Source of the DNA: Sulfurimonas sp.
GTDB taxonomy: Bacteria > Campylobacterota > Campylobacteria > Campylobacterales > Sulfurimonadaceae
Direction of reading: 5' to 3'
Length of the DNA stretch: 14,502 nt
Assembly: GCF_023229025.1 (NCBI RefSeq)
Contig: NZ_JALOAA010000043.1
Coordinates: forward strand, 1 to 14,502
Position numbers and translations under genes: made by a program
The notes under the pieces: generated by a model
What the model saw: only the letters and a program-made list of their open reading frames with translations
What the model was told of the DNA's origin: nothing
The model's database searches: none
In this document: piece after piece, positions 7,365 through 13,892 of the stretch
Layout of the letters: every line of letters starts with the position of its first letter
Position numbering within the stretch: position 1 is the stretch's first letter

Positions 7365-7392
7365 GTATCCTTTCACAATGTGAAAAGGGTAC
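7365..7392 (+). repeat. Imperfect inverted repeat between nhaD and guaA
   Basis: GTATCCTTTCAC (7365-7376) pairs with GTGAAAAGGGTAC (7380-7392), leaving a three-base loop, one bulged A and one G-U pair, for about 12 base pairs. No T-run follows, so it is not a standard intrinsic terminator. Two smaller hairpins compete with it: ATTGT/ACAAT (7362-7366 with 7375-7379) and AGGG/CCCT (7387-7390 with 7396-7399). It may be a terminator variant, an operator or part of the guaA leader. The sequence does not decide this. Confidence 0.5.
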
Positions 7393-7446
7393 ACCCCTCT
7401 TAACGCCTCTTTGGCACTTCAAAACACTTTTTTAAAGGTAATTCAG

Positions 7447-8997
7447 ATGACAAATGTCAGCATCATAGTTTTAGATTTTGGTTCTCAATACACACAACTT
7501 ATAGCGCGTCGTTTACGTGAAGATAAAATATATTGTGAAATTCTTCCATACCACGCTAGCATAGAAGAGATTAAAGCAAAAAATCCTAAGGGTATCATCC
7601 TGAGTGGCGGACCATCTTCCGTATATAGCAAAGACGCATATGAAGTAGATCAGGCTATTTACGATATGGGTATTCCAATTCTTGGTATCTGCTACGGGAT
7701 GCAAAGAATTGCAGTTGATTTTGGCGGCAGCGTCATAAGAGCAAGCCACCATGAGTATGGAAAAGCGGAGCTTAAAATAATAAATGTAGGGCAAGACTGC
7801 TCACCACTTTTAAAAGATTGTGATGATGATAGAATTGTTTGGATGAGCCATAGCGACAGAGTAGATGTACTGCCGGATGGATTTGAACCTATCGCTACAT
7901 CTGCTAACTCCCCTTATGCTGCAGTTGCAAATGAAGAAAAACGTATATATGCAATGCAGTACCATCCGGAGGTTCAGCACTCAGAAGAGGGGTACTTAAT
8001 GCTTCGTAACTTCGCAAAAAATATCTGCGGGGTTACCGAAAAATGGAAGATGGAGCACTTTTTAAAAGAGCAGATTAAGATTATTCGCCAAAAGGTGGGG
8101 AGCGCAAAAGTTCTTTGCGGATTAAGCGGAGGAGTTGATAGCTCTGTTGTAGCTGCAATGCTTTATGAAGCAATCGGCGATCAGTTAGTTCCTGTTTTTG
8201 TAGACAACGGGCTTTTACGAAAAGGCGAGAGAGAACAGGTTGAAGAGGTCTTTAAAATAAATTTAAAAGTTCCCTTAGTTGTTGTAGATGCAAGAGAGAA
8301 TTTTTTAAGTAAATTAGCAGGTGTAAGTGACCCCGAGAAAAAACGCCAAATTATAGGTCATACTTTTATAGAAGAGTTTGAGAAAGAGGCGAAAAAACAT
8401 GATGGCATTAAATTTTTGGCGCAAGGTACGCTTTACCCTGACGTAATAGAGTCAATCAGTGTAAACGGTCCCTCTGAGGTTATAAAATCGCATCATAATG
8501 TAGGCGGACTTCCCGACTGGATGGATTTTGAGCTAATAGAGCCTCTTCGTGAGCTTTTTAAAGATGAGGTTCGTAAAATCGGTTTAGAACTTGGTCTTCC
8601 GGAATCTATGATTAACCGTCATCCATTTCCTGGACCGGGGCTTGCAATTCGTATCATGGGTGATGTAAATGAAACTGATTTGACTATTCTTAGAGAAGCA
8701 GATGTTATTTTACTAGATGAGCTAAAAGCAAGTGGATACTATGCAAAGACATGGCAGGCTTTTGCGGTTTTACTTAATGTAAAATCAGTTGGAGTTATGG
8801 GTGATAATAGAACTTATGATAATACAATCTGCGTAAGAGTTGTGGAGGCGGTTGATGGAATGACTGCAACATTTGCTCATCTTCCTCATGATTTATTAGA
8901 GAGAATAAGCAGAAGAATTATAAATGAGGTTGATGGAATAAATCGTGTAGTTTATGATATCTCTTCAAAGCCGCCGGCAACAATAGAGTGGGAGTAG
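7447..8997 (+). CDS. guaA: GMP synthase, glutamine-hydrolysing (GuaA)
   Basis: GuaA converts XMP to GMP using ATP and ammonia released from glutamine, the last step of guanine nucleotide synthesis. The 516-residue protein is of standard length. The N-terminal class I amidotransferase has the nucleophile Cys82 in GICYGM and the His173/Glu175 pair in YHPEV. The ATP pyrophosphatase domain begins near 205 with the PP-loop SGGVDSS (227-233). The C-terminal dimerisation domain shows HPFPGPGLAIR and ends in KPPATIEWE, the invariant family ending. I chose ATG at 7447 because AAAGGTAA lies just upstream and MTNVSIIVLDFGSQYTQ is the normal N-terminus. An in-frame TTG 36 bases upstream would add an atypical extension. 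It is preceded by a 93-base intergenic region with the inverted repeat at 7365-7392, and followed after 12 bases by hemD. Confidence 0.97.
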   Translation: MTNVSIIVLDFGSQYTQLIARRLREDKIYCEILPYHASIEEIKAKNPKGIILSGGPSSVYSKDAYEVDQAIYDMGIPILGICYGMQRIAVDFGGSVIRASHHEYGKAELKIINVGQDCSPLLKDCDDDRIVWMSHSDRVDVLPDGFEPIATSANSPYAAVANEEKRIYAMQYHPEVQHSEEGYLMLRNFAKNICGVTEKWKMEHFLKEQIKIIRQKVGSAKVLCGLSGGVDSSVVAAMLYEAIGDQLVPVFVDNGLLRKGEREQVEEVFKINLKVPLVVVDARENFLSKLAGVSDPEKKRQIIGHTFIEEFEKEAKKHDGIKFLAQGTLYPDVIESISVNGPSEVIKSHHNVGGLPDWMDFELIEPLRELFKDEVRKIGLELGLPESMINRHPFPGPGLAIRIMGDVNETDLTILREADVILLDELKASGYYAKTWQAFAVLLNVKSVGVMGDNRTYDNTICVRVVEAVDGMTATFAHLPHDLLERISRRIINEVDGINRVVYDISSKPPATIEWE

Positions 8998-9009
8998 AGG
9001 GAGCATTTT

Positions 9010-9660
9010 ATGTCAAAAAAAATATACCTTTTTGCAACATCAAAAAGCAAGCATGCGGTAAATATAAAATCTTTAGATGTCAGATACCTCAAACCCGATA
9101 TTAATTTTTCAGAGTATGATTATCTCGTCCTTACATCAAAGCAGACTCTAAAAGCGCTAGAGCAGTATGATAAAAGTGAGTTTATAGATATTCCCGCTCT
9201 TTGTGTCTCTGTTAAAACAGCAGATGCCTATAGAGAGTTTGGCGGTAAAATATTGGGTGTCGGTAACGGTTATGGGGATAGTCTTGTAAAAAATATAGAG
9301 GAGTTTTCTAAAGAGACAAAGTGGCTTTATCTAAGAGCAGAGCTTATCGCTTCAAGTTTTGTCAAAACATGTAGTGATGAAGGGTATGATATAGATGAGA
9401 AGATACTTTATGTAAGTGAGTGCTCAAAGGAGATATTGGATGTAAGAGTAAACGATGACTCAACACTTATATTTACTTCTCCATCCTCAATAGAGTGTTT
9501 TTTGAAAAATAACACCATCCACCCAGATGCCAAAGTTGTAGTGATAGGTACGACAACGGCAAATCTTTTACCAGAGGGAATAGAGTACGCAATTAGTCAA
9601 AGTACATCTATAGATAGTTGTATAGAACTTGCCTTAAAGTTAAACGAAAAGAGCAAATAA
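9010..9660 (+). CDS. hemD: Uroporphyrinogen-III synthase (HemD)
   Basis: HemD closes and rearranges the linear tetrapyrrole hydroxymethylbilane to uroporphyrinogen III, the branch point for heme, siroheme and cobalamin. The family is very divergent, so the call rests on its bilobed pattern. The first half has YDYLVLTSKQTLKALEQ (36-52), and the second half has the family-typical DSTLIFTSPSSIECFLK (150-166) and VVVIGTTTANLLPEGI (176-191). The 216-residue length is slightly short but within the Campylobacterota range. The ATG follows guaA by 12 bases, with GGGAG as ribosome site, so it is expected to be cotranscribed with guaA. Other heme genes are not nearby. After the stop come a T-rich stretch and the promoter of the RNA gene; no strong terminator separates them. 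Confidence 0.85.
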   Translation: MSKKIYLFATSKSKHAVNIKSLDVRYLKPDINFSEYDYLVLTSKQTLKALEQYDKSEFIDIPALCVSVKTADAYREFGGKILGVGNGYGDSLVKNIEEFSKETKWLYLRAELIASSFVKTCSDEGYDIDEKILYVSECSKEILDVRVNDDSTLIFTSPSSIECFLKNNTIHPDAKVVVIGTTTANLLPEGIEYAISQSTSIDSCIELALKLNEKSK

Positions 9661-9683
9661 CCATTAGCTAAGATAGAAATTTA

Positions 9684-9700
9684 TTTTTTTTTTGTATAAT
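9684..9700 (+). promoter_or_regulatory. Promoter of the 6S-like RNA
   Basis: A run of ten T (9684-9693) leads into TG and a perfect TATAAT at 9695-9700. T-rich upstream DNA plus TATAAT and no clear -35 is the known sigma70 promoter style of Campylobacterota. The predicted start, 6-7 bases downstream, is 9706-9707, exactly where the closing stem of the folded RNA begins. Confidence 0.75.
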
Positions 9701-9705
9701 GATAT

Positions 9706-9910
9706 AAGTAGTCTGGACAGTTCGAGATATCGTATCAATGAGGGTTCTACATTTTCAAATAGCGAACAGGTAGGATTTTTGTGTGTCGGTGTTGTCGTTT
9801 GAGGTATGTTAACTCTGCCAAGACAATGTCGCCGTTATGAAATACTCTCTTCGCCCAAATTCGGCTTTTAGAACCAAGCCAAATGCGAGACGGCTGTTCG
9901 GGCTACTTTA
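9706..9910 (+). ncRNA. ssrS: 6S RNA (SsrS), inferred from structure
   Basis: 6S RNA mimics an open promoter and binds housekeeping RNA polymerase holoenzyme in slow growth. I found no protein frame here, but a rod-like fold about 203 bases long. The ends pair perfectly (with G-U) over 15 bases: AAGTAGTCTGGACAG (9706-9720) with CTGTTCGGGCTACTT (9894-9908). Further in, CGTAT (9731-9735) pairs with ATGCG (9883-9887) and GGTTCTA (9743-9749) with TAGAACC (9869-9875). A large central bubble follows, whose 3' strand can form the small hairpin GCC-CAAATTC-GGC near 9854-9865. Beyond it, an apical arm pairs AGGATTTT (9772-9779) with GAAATACT (9839-9846), GTTGTC (9791-9796) with GACAAT (9822-9827), and GGTA (9803-9806) with TGCC (9816-9819). 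Size, bubble and position beside a purine gene all fit 6S RNA. I could not run a covariance search. Confidence 0.82.
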
Positions 9911-9916
9911 ACAGAG

Positions 9917-9959
9917 ATATCTGTTTAGTCCATTTTAATGGATTGAGCAGATATTTTTT
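9917..9959 (+). terminator. Long terminator-type hairpin between the 6S RNA and purD
   Basis: ATATCTG (9917-9923) pairs with CAGATAT (9948-9954). The inner arms TTTAGTCCAT and ATGGATTGAG continue the pairing with three G-U pairs up to a four-base loop, giving about 17 base pairs. Five T follow (9955-9959). This is a textbook intrinsic terminator shape for the RNA transcript, but it lies just 20 bases before the purD start. It may therefore act as a leaky terminator or attenuator for purD. Confidence 0.8.
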
Positions 9960-9979
9960 AACTTATTTATGGAGTGTTG

Positions 9980-11245
9980 ATGAAAATTTTGATTTTGGGC
10001 AGTGGCGGTAGAGAGTACTCTATAGCCAGAGCTATTTTAAACGAAAAAGAGGCTCATGAACTTTTTTTTATGCCCGGAAATGGTGCTACAAACTCTTTGG
10101 GAACAAACCTAAATATTAAAGATTATAACGATTTGGCTCTCTATGCTAAAGAAAACGGTATTGAATTGACTATTGTCGGTCCTGAAGCTCCGCTTGTTGA
10201 GGGAGTTGTCGATATTTTTAAAGTGCACGGACTTACAATTTTTGGACCAAGTAAAGAGGCTGCAAAGCTTGAAGGTTCAAAAGTTTATATGAAAAACTTT
10301 TTAGCAAAATATAGTATTCCAACAGCGCGCTATATAGAGACATCATCAATTGAAGATGCTTTTAAATTTGCAGATACTCTAAGCGCCCCAATCGTAGTAA
10401 AAGCCGATGGATTATGTGGCGGTAAAGGTGTAATTATTGCGCAAAATCATGATGAGGCAAAGGTTGCAATCTCAGAGATGCTAAGTGGAAAGAGCTTTGG
10501 AGATGCAGGGCTTAAAGTAATTGTGGAAGAGTTTTTAGACGGCTATGAGCTCTCCATGTTTGCCGTATGTGACGGAGATGACTATATTTTGCTTCCTGCA
10601 GCGCAAGATCATAAAAGACTTAAAGATAATGATGAGGGTCCAAATACTGGAGGCATGGGCGCGTATGCCCCGACTCCTTTAGTCGATGAAGCGCTTTATC
10701 AAAAAGTAAGAGATAGAATAATCCGCCCTACACTCGATGGTATGAAGAAAGAGGGTGCACCATTTGAAGGTGTTCTTTTTATTGGAATAATGGTCGTAAA
10801 TGGCGAGCCCATTACATTAGAGTTCAATGTTCGCTTTGGAGATCCTGAGTGTGAAATCCTTATGCCGCTTATGACCTCAAGTGTGAGTGATATGTTCTAT
10901 AAAGCTGCAACAAACAGACTCGGCGAAATAAAAGTCGAGTTCTCAAATCAGTATGCCGTAGGCGTAGTTATGGCAAGTGCTAACTATCCCTACTCAAGCT
11001 CAACGCCAGCAGAGATAATAGTTGATGATGTACATCATGAGGCAATCCAGAAGTATACTCATATCTCCTACGCCGGCGTTAGCATGGTTGATGGCGTATT
11101 ATATGCAGACGGCGGTAGAGTTTTGGTTTGTGTCGGTATTGGAGATAGTATAAAAGAGGCAAGAGATAGAGCCTATATGAGATGCGGGCAAGTTCATTTT
11201 GCAGGCAAAAAACTAAGAACCGATATAGCTTATCAAGCTCTGTAG
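9980..11245 (+). CDS. purD: Phosphoribosylamine-glycine ligase (PurD, GARS)
   Basis: PurD joins glycine to 5-phosphoribosylamine with ATP, the second step of de novo purine synthesis, and has an ATP-grasp fold. The 421-residue monofunctional protein has the normal length. It shows GSGGRE (7-12) at the N-terminus, VGPEAPL (66-72), the ATP-binding KADGLCGGKGV (141-151), NTGGMGAY (222-229) and the metal-binding EFNVRFGDPE (281-290). The usual GLAAGKG of the ATP loop reads GLCGGKG here. I chose ATG at 9980 because GGAG sits five bases upstream and MKILILGSGGRE is the standard start; in-frame GTG and TTG codons lie just before it. Only 20 bases separate it from the hairpin downstream of the 6S-like RNA, so no independent promoter is evident. 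The RDD gene follows after 12 bases, and purD, RDD, lptD and the phosphoribosyltransferase form a probable operon. Confidence 0.96.
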   Translation: MKILILGSGGREYSIARAILNEKEAHELFFMPGNGATNSLGTNLNIKDYNDLALYAKENGIELTIVGPEAPLVEGVVDIFKVHGLTIFGPSKEAAKLEGSKVYMKNFLAKYSIPTARYIETSSIEDAFKFADTLSAPIVVKADGLCGGKGVIIAQNHDEAKVAISEMLSGKSFGDAGLKVIVEEFLDGYELSMFAVCDGDDYILLPAAQDHKRLKDNDEGPNTGGMGAYAPTPLVDEALYQKVRDRIIRPTLDGMKKEGAPFEGVLFIGIMVVNGEPITLEFNVRFGDPECEILMPLMTSSVSDMFYKAATNRLGEIKVEFSNQYAVGVVMASANYPYSSSTPAEIIVDDVHHEAIQKYTHISYAGVSMVDGVLYADGGRVLVCVGIGDSIKEARDRAYMRCGQVHFAGKKLRTDIAYQAL

Positions 11246-11257
11246 AGAAGAAGAGAA

Positions 11258-11707
11258 GTGAACGAAGATATTAACAACAGACTTTATCAAGAGGGAATAA
11301 CCTTAGCAGCTATAAAGAAGAGAGGTATGGCATTTTTTATAGATGAGATGTTACTCTCTTTGTTACTTATTCTCGCACTTGGGGACTCCTTTTTTGAAGC
11401 TAAGAGTGTTGAGGAGATGATTATCCTTACAAATACTTTTGTTTTGGAGTATATGGCTATAAAAGTAGTATATCAAGCTTTTTTTGTTATGCAGTATGGC
11501 GCGACTCTGGGTAAGATTATTATGAAAATAAGGGTTATAGAGATTAAAACTATGCAAAAACCAAATGTTGTTGCGGCTCTAAACCGTGCAGTTGTCAGGG
11601 TTGTTAGTGAAATGATGTTTTATTTGGGATTTGTATGGGGTGTTATGGACCCTGCAAGACAAACTTGGCATGATAAAAGTGCTAAAACTTTGGTAGTAAA
11701 TGTTTAA
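11258..11707 (+). CDS. RDD-family inner-membrane protein
   Basis: This 149-residue membrane protein belongs to the RDD family, whose biochemical roles are mostly unknown (some members affect ion or proton transport). The family marks are visible: KRGMAFFIDEML (21-32, the RDD-type Arg22...Asp29 motif), YGATLGKIIMKIRVI (80-94), the basic helix NRAVVRVV (109-116), and the ending DPARQTWHDKSAKTLVV (131-147). About three hydrophobic helices are expected (25-42, 55-78, 112-130). The start is GTG at 11258, preceded by a purine-rich AGAAGAAGAG stretch. It starts 12 bases after purD and overlaps lptD by 8 bases. The coupling with lptD suggests a membrane or envelope role, but position is the only evidence. 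Confidence 0.88.
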   Translation: MNEDINNRLYQEGITLAAIKKRGMAFFIDEMLLSLLLILALGDSFFEAKSVEEMIILTNTFVLEYMAIKVVYQAFFVMQYGATLGKIIMKIRVIEIKTMQKPNVVAALNRAVVRVVSEMMFYLGFVWGVMDPARQTWHDKSAKTLVVNV

Positions 11708-13889
11708 GTTACTTACTCTCTTAGTCATACTGACTACGTATATAATAGGGGATGACAAAGTTGAAGTATATGCAACGAGCATGGACACAAAAGATAATAT
11801 TGTAACAGCAGACGGCGAGGTTGTTGTTATTTATCAAGACTATTATTTGACTGCAAAAAAAGCTATTTATGATAGAAACAACGGGGAGCTTGAGCTTTTT
11901 GGAAATATTAGAGCAAATAATGGGGAGAACGTTAAGCTTCTTGGAGAGTATGCAAAATTAAACATAGCCAAAAAGGAGAGAACATTTAAGCCTTTTTATA
12001 TGCTTGAGCAGACAGCGGATGTATGGATTAGCGGTGATAGTTCTTATGCAAAAGATATAGAAACAGAGGTTGATAGAGGAGTCATGAGTGGATGTGACCC
12101 AAATGATCCCATCTGGAAAATGGAGTTTACATCATCTGATTATAACACCGATACAATGTGGTTAAATCTCTATAATGCCAGAATTTATATATATGATATT
12201 CCGGTTTTTTATACGCCATATTTTGGTTACTCGCTAGATACAACTAGAAGAACCGGACTTTTACCTCCAATGGTGGGAATCTCTGAGAAAGAGGGATTTT
12301 ACTATGAGCAAGCGCTATTTATTGCCGAACAAAATTGGTGGGATTTAGAGATTAAACCTCAAATACGAACAAATCGTGGTTCAGGAGTATATAGTACTTT
12401 TAGATTTGTTGATAGTGAAGTCTCAAAAGGTTCTCTTGTCGCAGGTTACTTTAAAGAGAAAGAGGATTACTTTTTAGAGAATGAACTTGGAAACAAGAAG
12501 CATTACGGTTTTAATTTTTTGTATGAGAACTCTGATGTAATCAATGAGTGGTTTGATACAAGCTTTAAAGGTCAATCCGGATTGTATGCCGACATTGTAA
12601 ATATGAATGATGTCGAGTATATTAACCTCTCGACTAATGACACGACAAAAAATGCAACTGCTACACAACTTCTCTCAAGAATGAACCTCTTTTATAATAC
12701 TGATGAGAACTATTTTGGAGCCTATTTCAAACACTATAAGGATTTGACGCTCTCAAGCAACGAAAAAACTCTACAGAACCTTCCTGCAGCGCATTATCAC
12801 AGCTATCTGGATACTCTGCTAGATGACCATTTTCTATATAGTTTCGATATTATGAGTAACAACTACTACAGGACTCTAGGCAAAAGCGCGACTCAAACAG
12901 ATATAAATATACCTTTGACGCTTCAGACTCATCTTTTTGATGAGCTTTTAAATCTATCTTATGACTCAAATTTATATGCGCAACATACAATCTTTACCGG
13001 AGAAGACGACTCCGCTAATCCATCTATATATGAGTACGACAACGGAATATTTGCAAGAAACTATCATGTTTTCTCTGCATCAACACAGTTGACAAAAGCG
13101 TATGAAGAGAGTACTCATGTAGTAGATTTAGGCGCAACGTATCAAAAAGAAGGCTCAAAAACGGAGCAAGGGTATTATGAGGATTATAAAGAGTATACTG
13201 ATTATTGTAAACTGCCTGCAAATAAGTTAGACCCCGTATGTGAATTTTATAATATCACTGAGATAGAGGAGAATTTGCAGTTGTATTTCTCACACTATCT
13301 TTATGATTCCGAAGGTAAGCAGCTCTTTTATCATAGACTCTCACAGAACTACTCATATGAAGATGTAGGCGGAGGGGCAGGCGAACTTGAGAATGAGCTT
13401 GATTACCAGATAGCTGAGAATATTAACTTTTATAACAATATGTTTTATAATTATGACGAGAGTGCTTTTTCCAAAAATTTTAATAAAATATCATATAATA
13501 ATCAGAGTTTTAATATTGGATTGTCACACATGTACAAAGATAGTTTCTTGCCCCAGACCTCTACTTATACCCCGATTACTAGTTATATGACTTCAAGTGT
13601 AAGTTATAAATATAACAAGCACTACTCTTACCATTTTAGACTTGATTACGACCTTGAGAGAAGTGAGAAAAAGAGTTTTGAAGTTGGATTTTTATATCAA
13701 AAAAGATGCTGGGACTTTGGACTTACATATCTTGAAAACAATAGACCGATTCTTAACCAAGATGGACTCTCAGACTCTGTGTATGACAGATTTATATATC
13801 TGACAATTAGGCTTAAGCCTATTATGAAAAATGAAGGCAGGCTATCTGGTTTTGTATATAGACTGCCTGATAAATCAGAGGCAAACTAA
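11700..13889 (+). CDS. lptD: LPS-assembly protein LptD
   Basis: LptD is the outer-membrane beta-barrel that, with the lipoprotein LptE, inserts lipopolysaccharide into the outer leaflet. The 729-residue protein has a short signal peptide (about 1-17), an OstA/LptA-like beta-jellyroll (about 20-115) that receives LPS from the periplasmic bridge, and a barrel from about 140 to the end. Diagnostic segments are GCDPNDPIWKM (131-141), IYDIPVFYTPYFGYSLD (164-180) and RRTGLLPP (183-190). Only four cysteines are present: 132, 503, 514 and 670. Cys132 and Cys670 sit where E. coli Cys173 and the Cys724/Cys725 pair lie. The counterpart of E. coli Cys31 is missing, so only one long-range disulfide is expected. 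Cys503 and Cys514 may form a local loop disulfide. The start overlaps the RDD gene by 8 bases, and a phosphoribosyltransferase gene follows after 3 bases. Confidence 0.93.
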   Translation: MFKLLTLLVILTTYIIGDDKVEVYATSMDTKDNIVTADGEVVVIYQDYYLTAKKAIYDRNNGELELFGNIRANNGENVKLLGEYAKLNIAKKERTFKPFYMLEQTADVWISGDSSYAKDIETEVDRGVMSGCDPNDPIWKMEFTSSDYNTDTMWLNLYNARIYIYDIPVFYTPYFGYSLDTTRRTGLLPPMVGISEKEGFYYEQALFIAEQNWWDLEIKPQIRTNRGSGVYSTFRFVDSEVSKGSLVAGYFKEKEDYFLENELGNKKHYGFNFLYENSDVINEWFDTSFKGQSGLYADIVNMNDVEYINLSTNDTTKNATATQLLSRMNLFYNTDENYFGAYFKHYKDLTLSSNEKTLQNLPAAHYHSYLDTLLDDHFLYSFDIMSNNYYRTLGKSATQTDINIPLTLQTHLFDELLNLSYDSNLYAQHTIFTGEDDSANPSIYEYDNGIFARNYHVFSASTQLTKAYEESTHVVDLGATYQKEGSKTEQGYYEDYKEYTDYCKLPANKLDPVCEFYNITEIEENLQLYFSHYLYDSEGKQLFYHRLSQNYSYEDVGGGAGELENELDYQIAENINFYNNMFYNYDESAFSKNFNKISYNNQSFNIGLSHMYKDSFLPQTSTYTPITSYMTSSVSYKYNKHYSYHFRLDYDLERSEKKSFEVGFLYQKRCWDFGLTYLENNRPILNQDGLSDSVYDRFIYLTIRLKPIMKNEGRLSGFVYRLPDKSEAN

Positions 13890-13892
13890 GTA

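Noticed and set aside
7411..7446. Upstream TTG start that would extend GuaA by 12 residues
   Set aside because: The ATG at 7447 has a good ribosome site and gives the conserved N-terminus directly; the extension is atypical for the family.
7354..7446. Guanine riboswitch upstream of guaA
   Set aside because: The conserved three-way-junction core sequences of the purine riboswitch are absent, and the gap is too short for aptamer plus expression platform.
9661..9973. Short protein or tRNA/tmRNA in the hemD-purD gap
   Set aside because: No convincing start with ribosome site and frame exists, no CCA-type acceptor/T-loop pattern is present, and the end-to-end pairing with a central bubble fits 6S RNA much better.
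12474..13221. 64-65-codon minus-strand frames inside lptD
   Set aside because: They are antisense to the LptD barrel, lack ribosome sites, and match no family I know.
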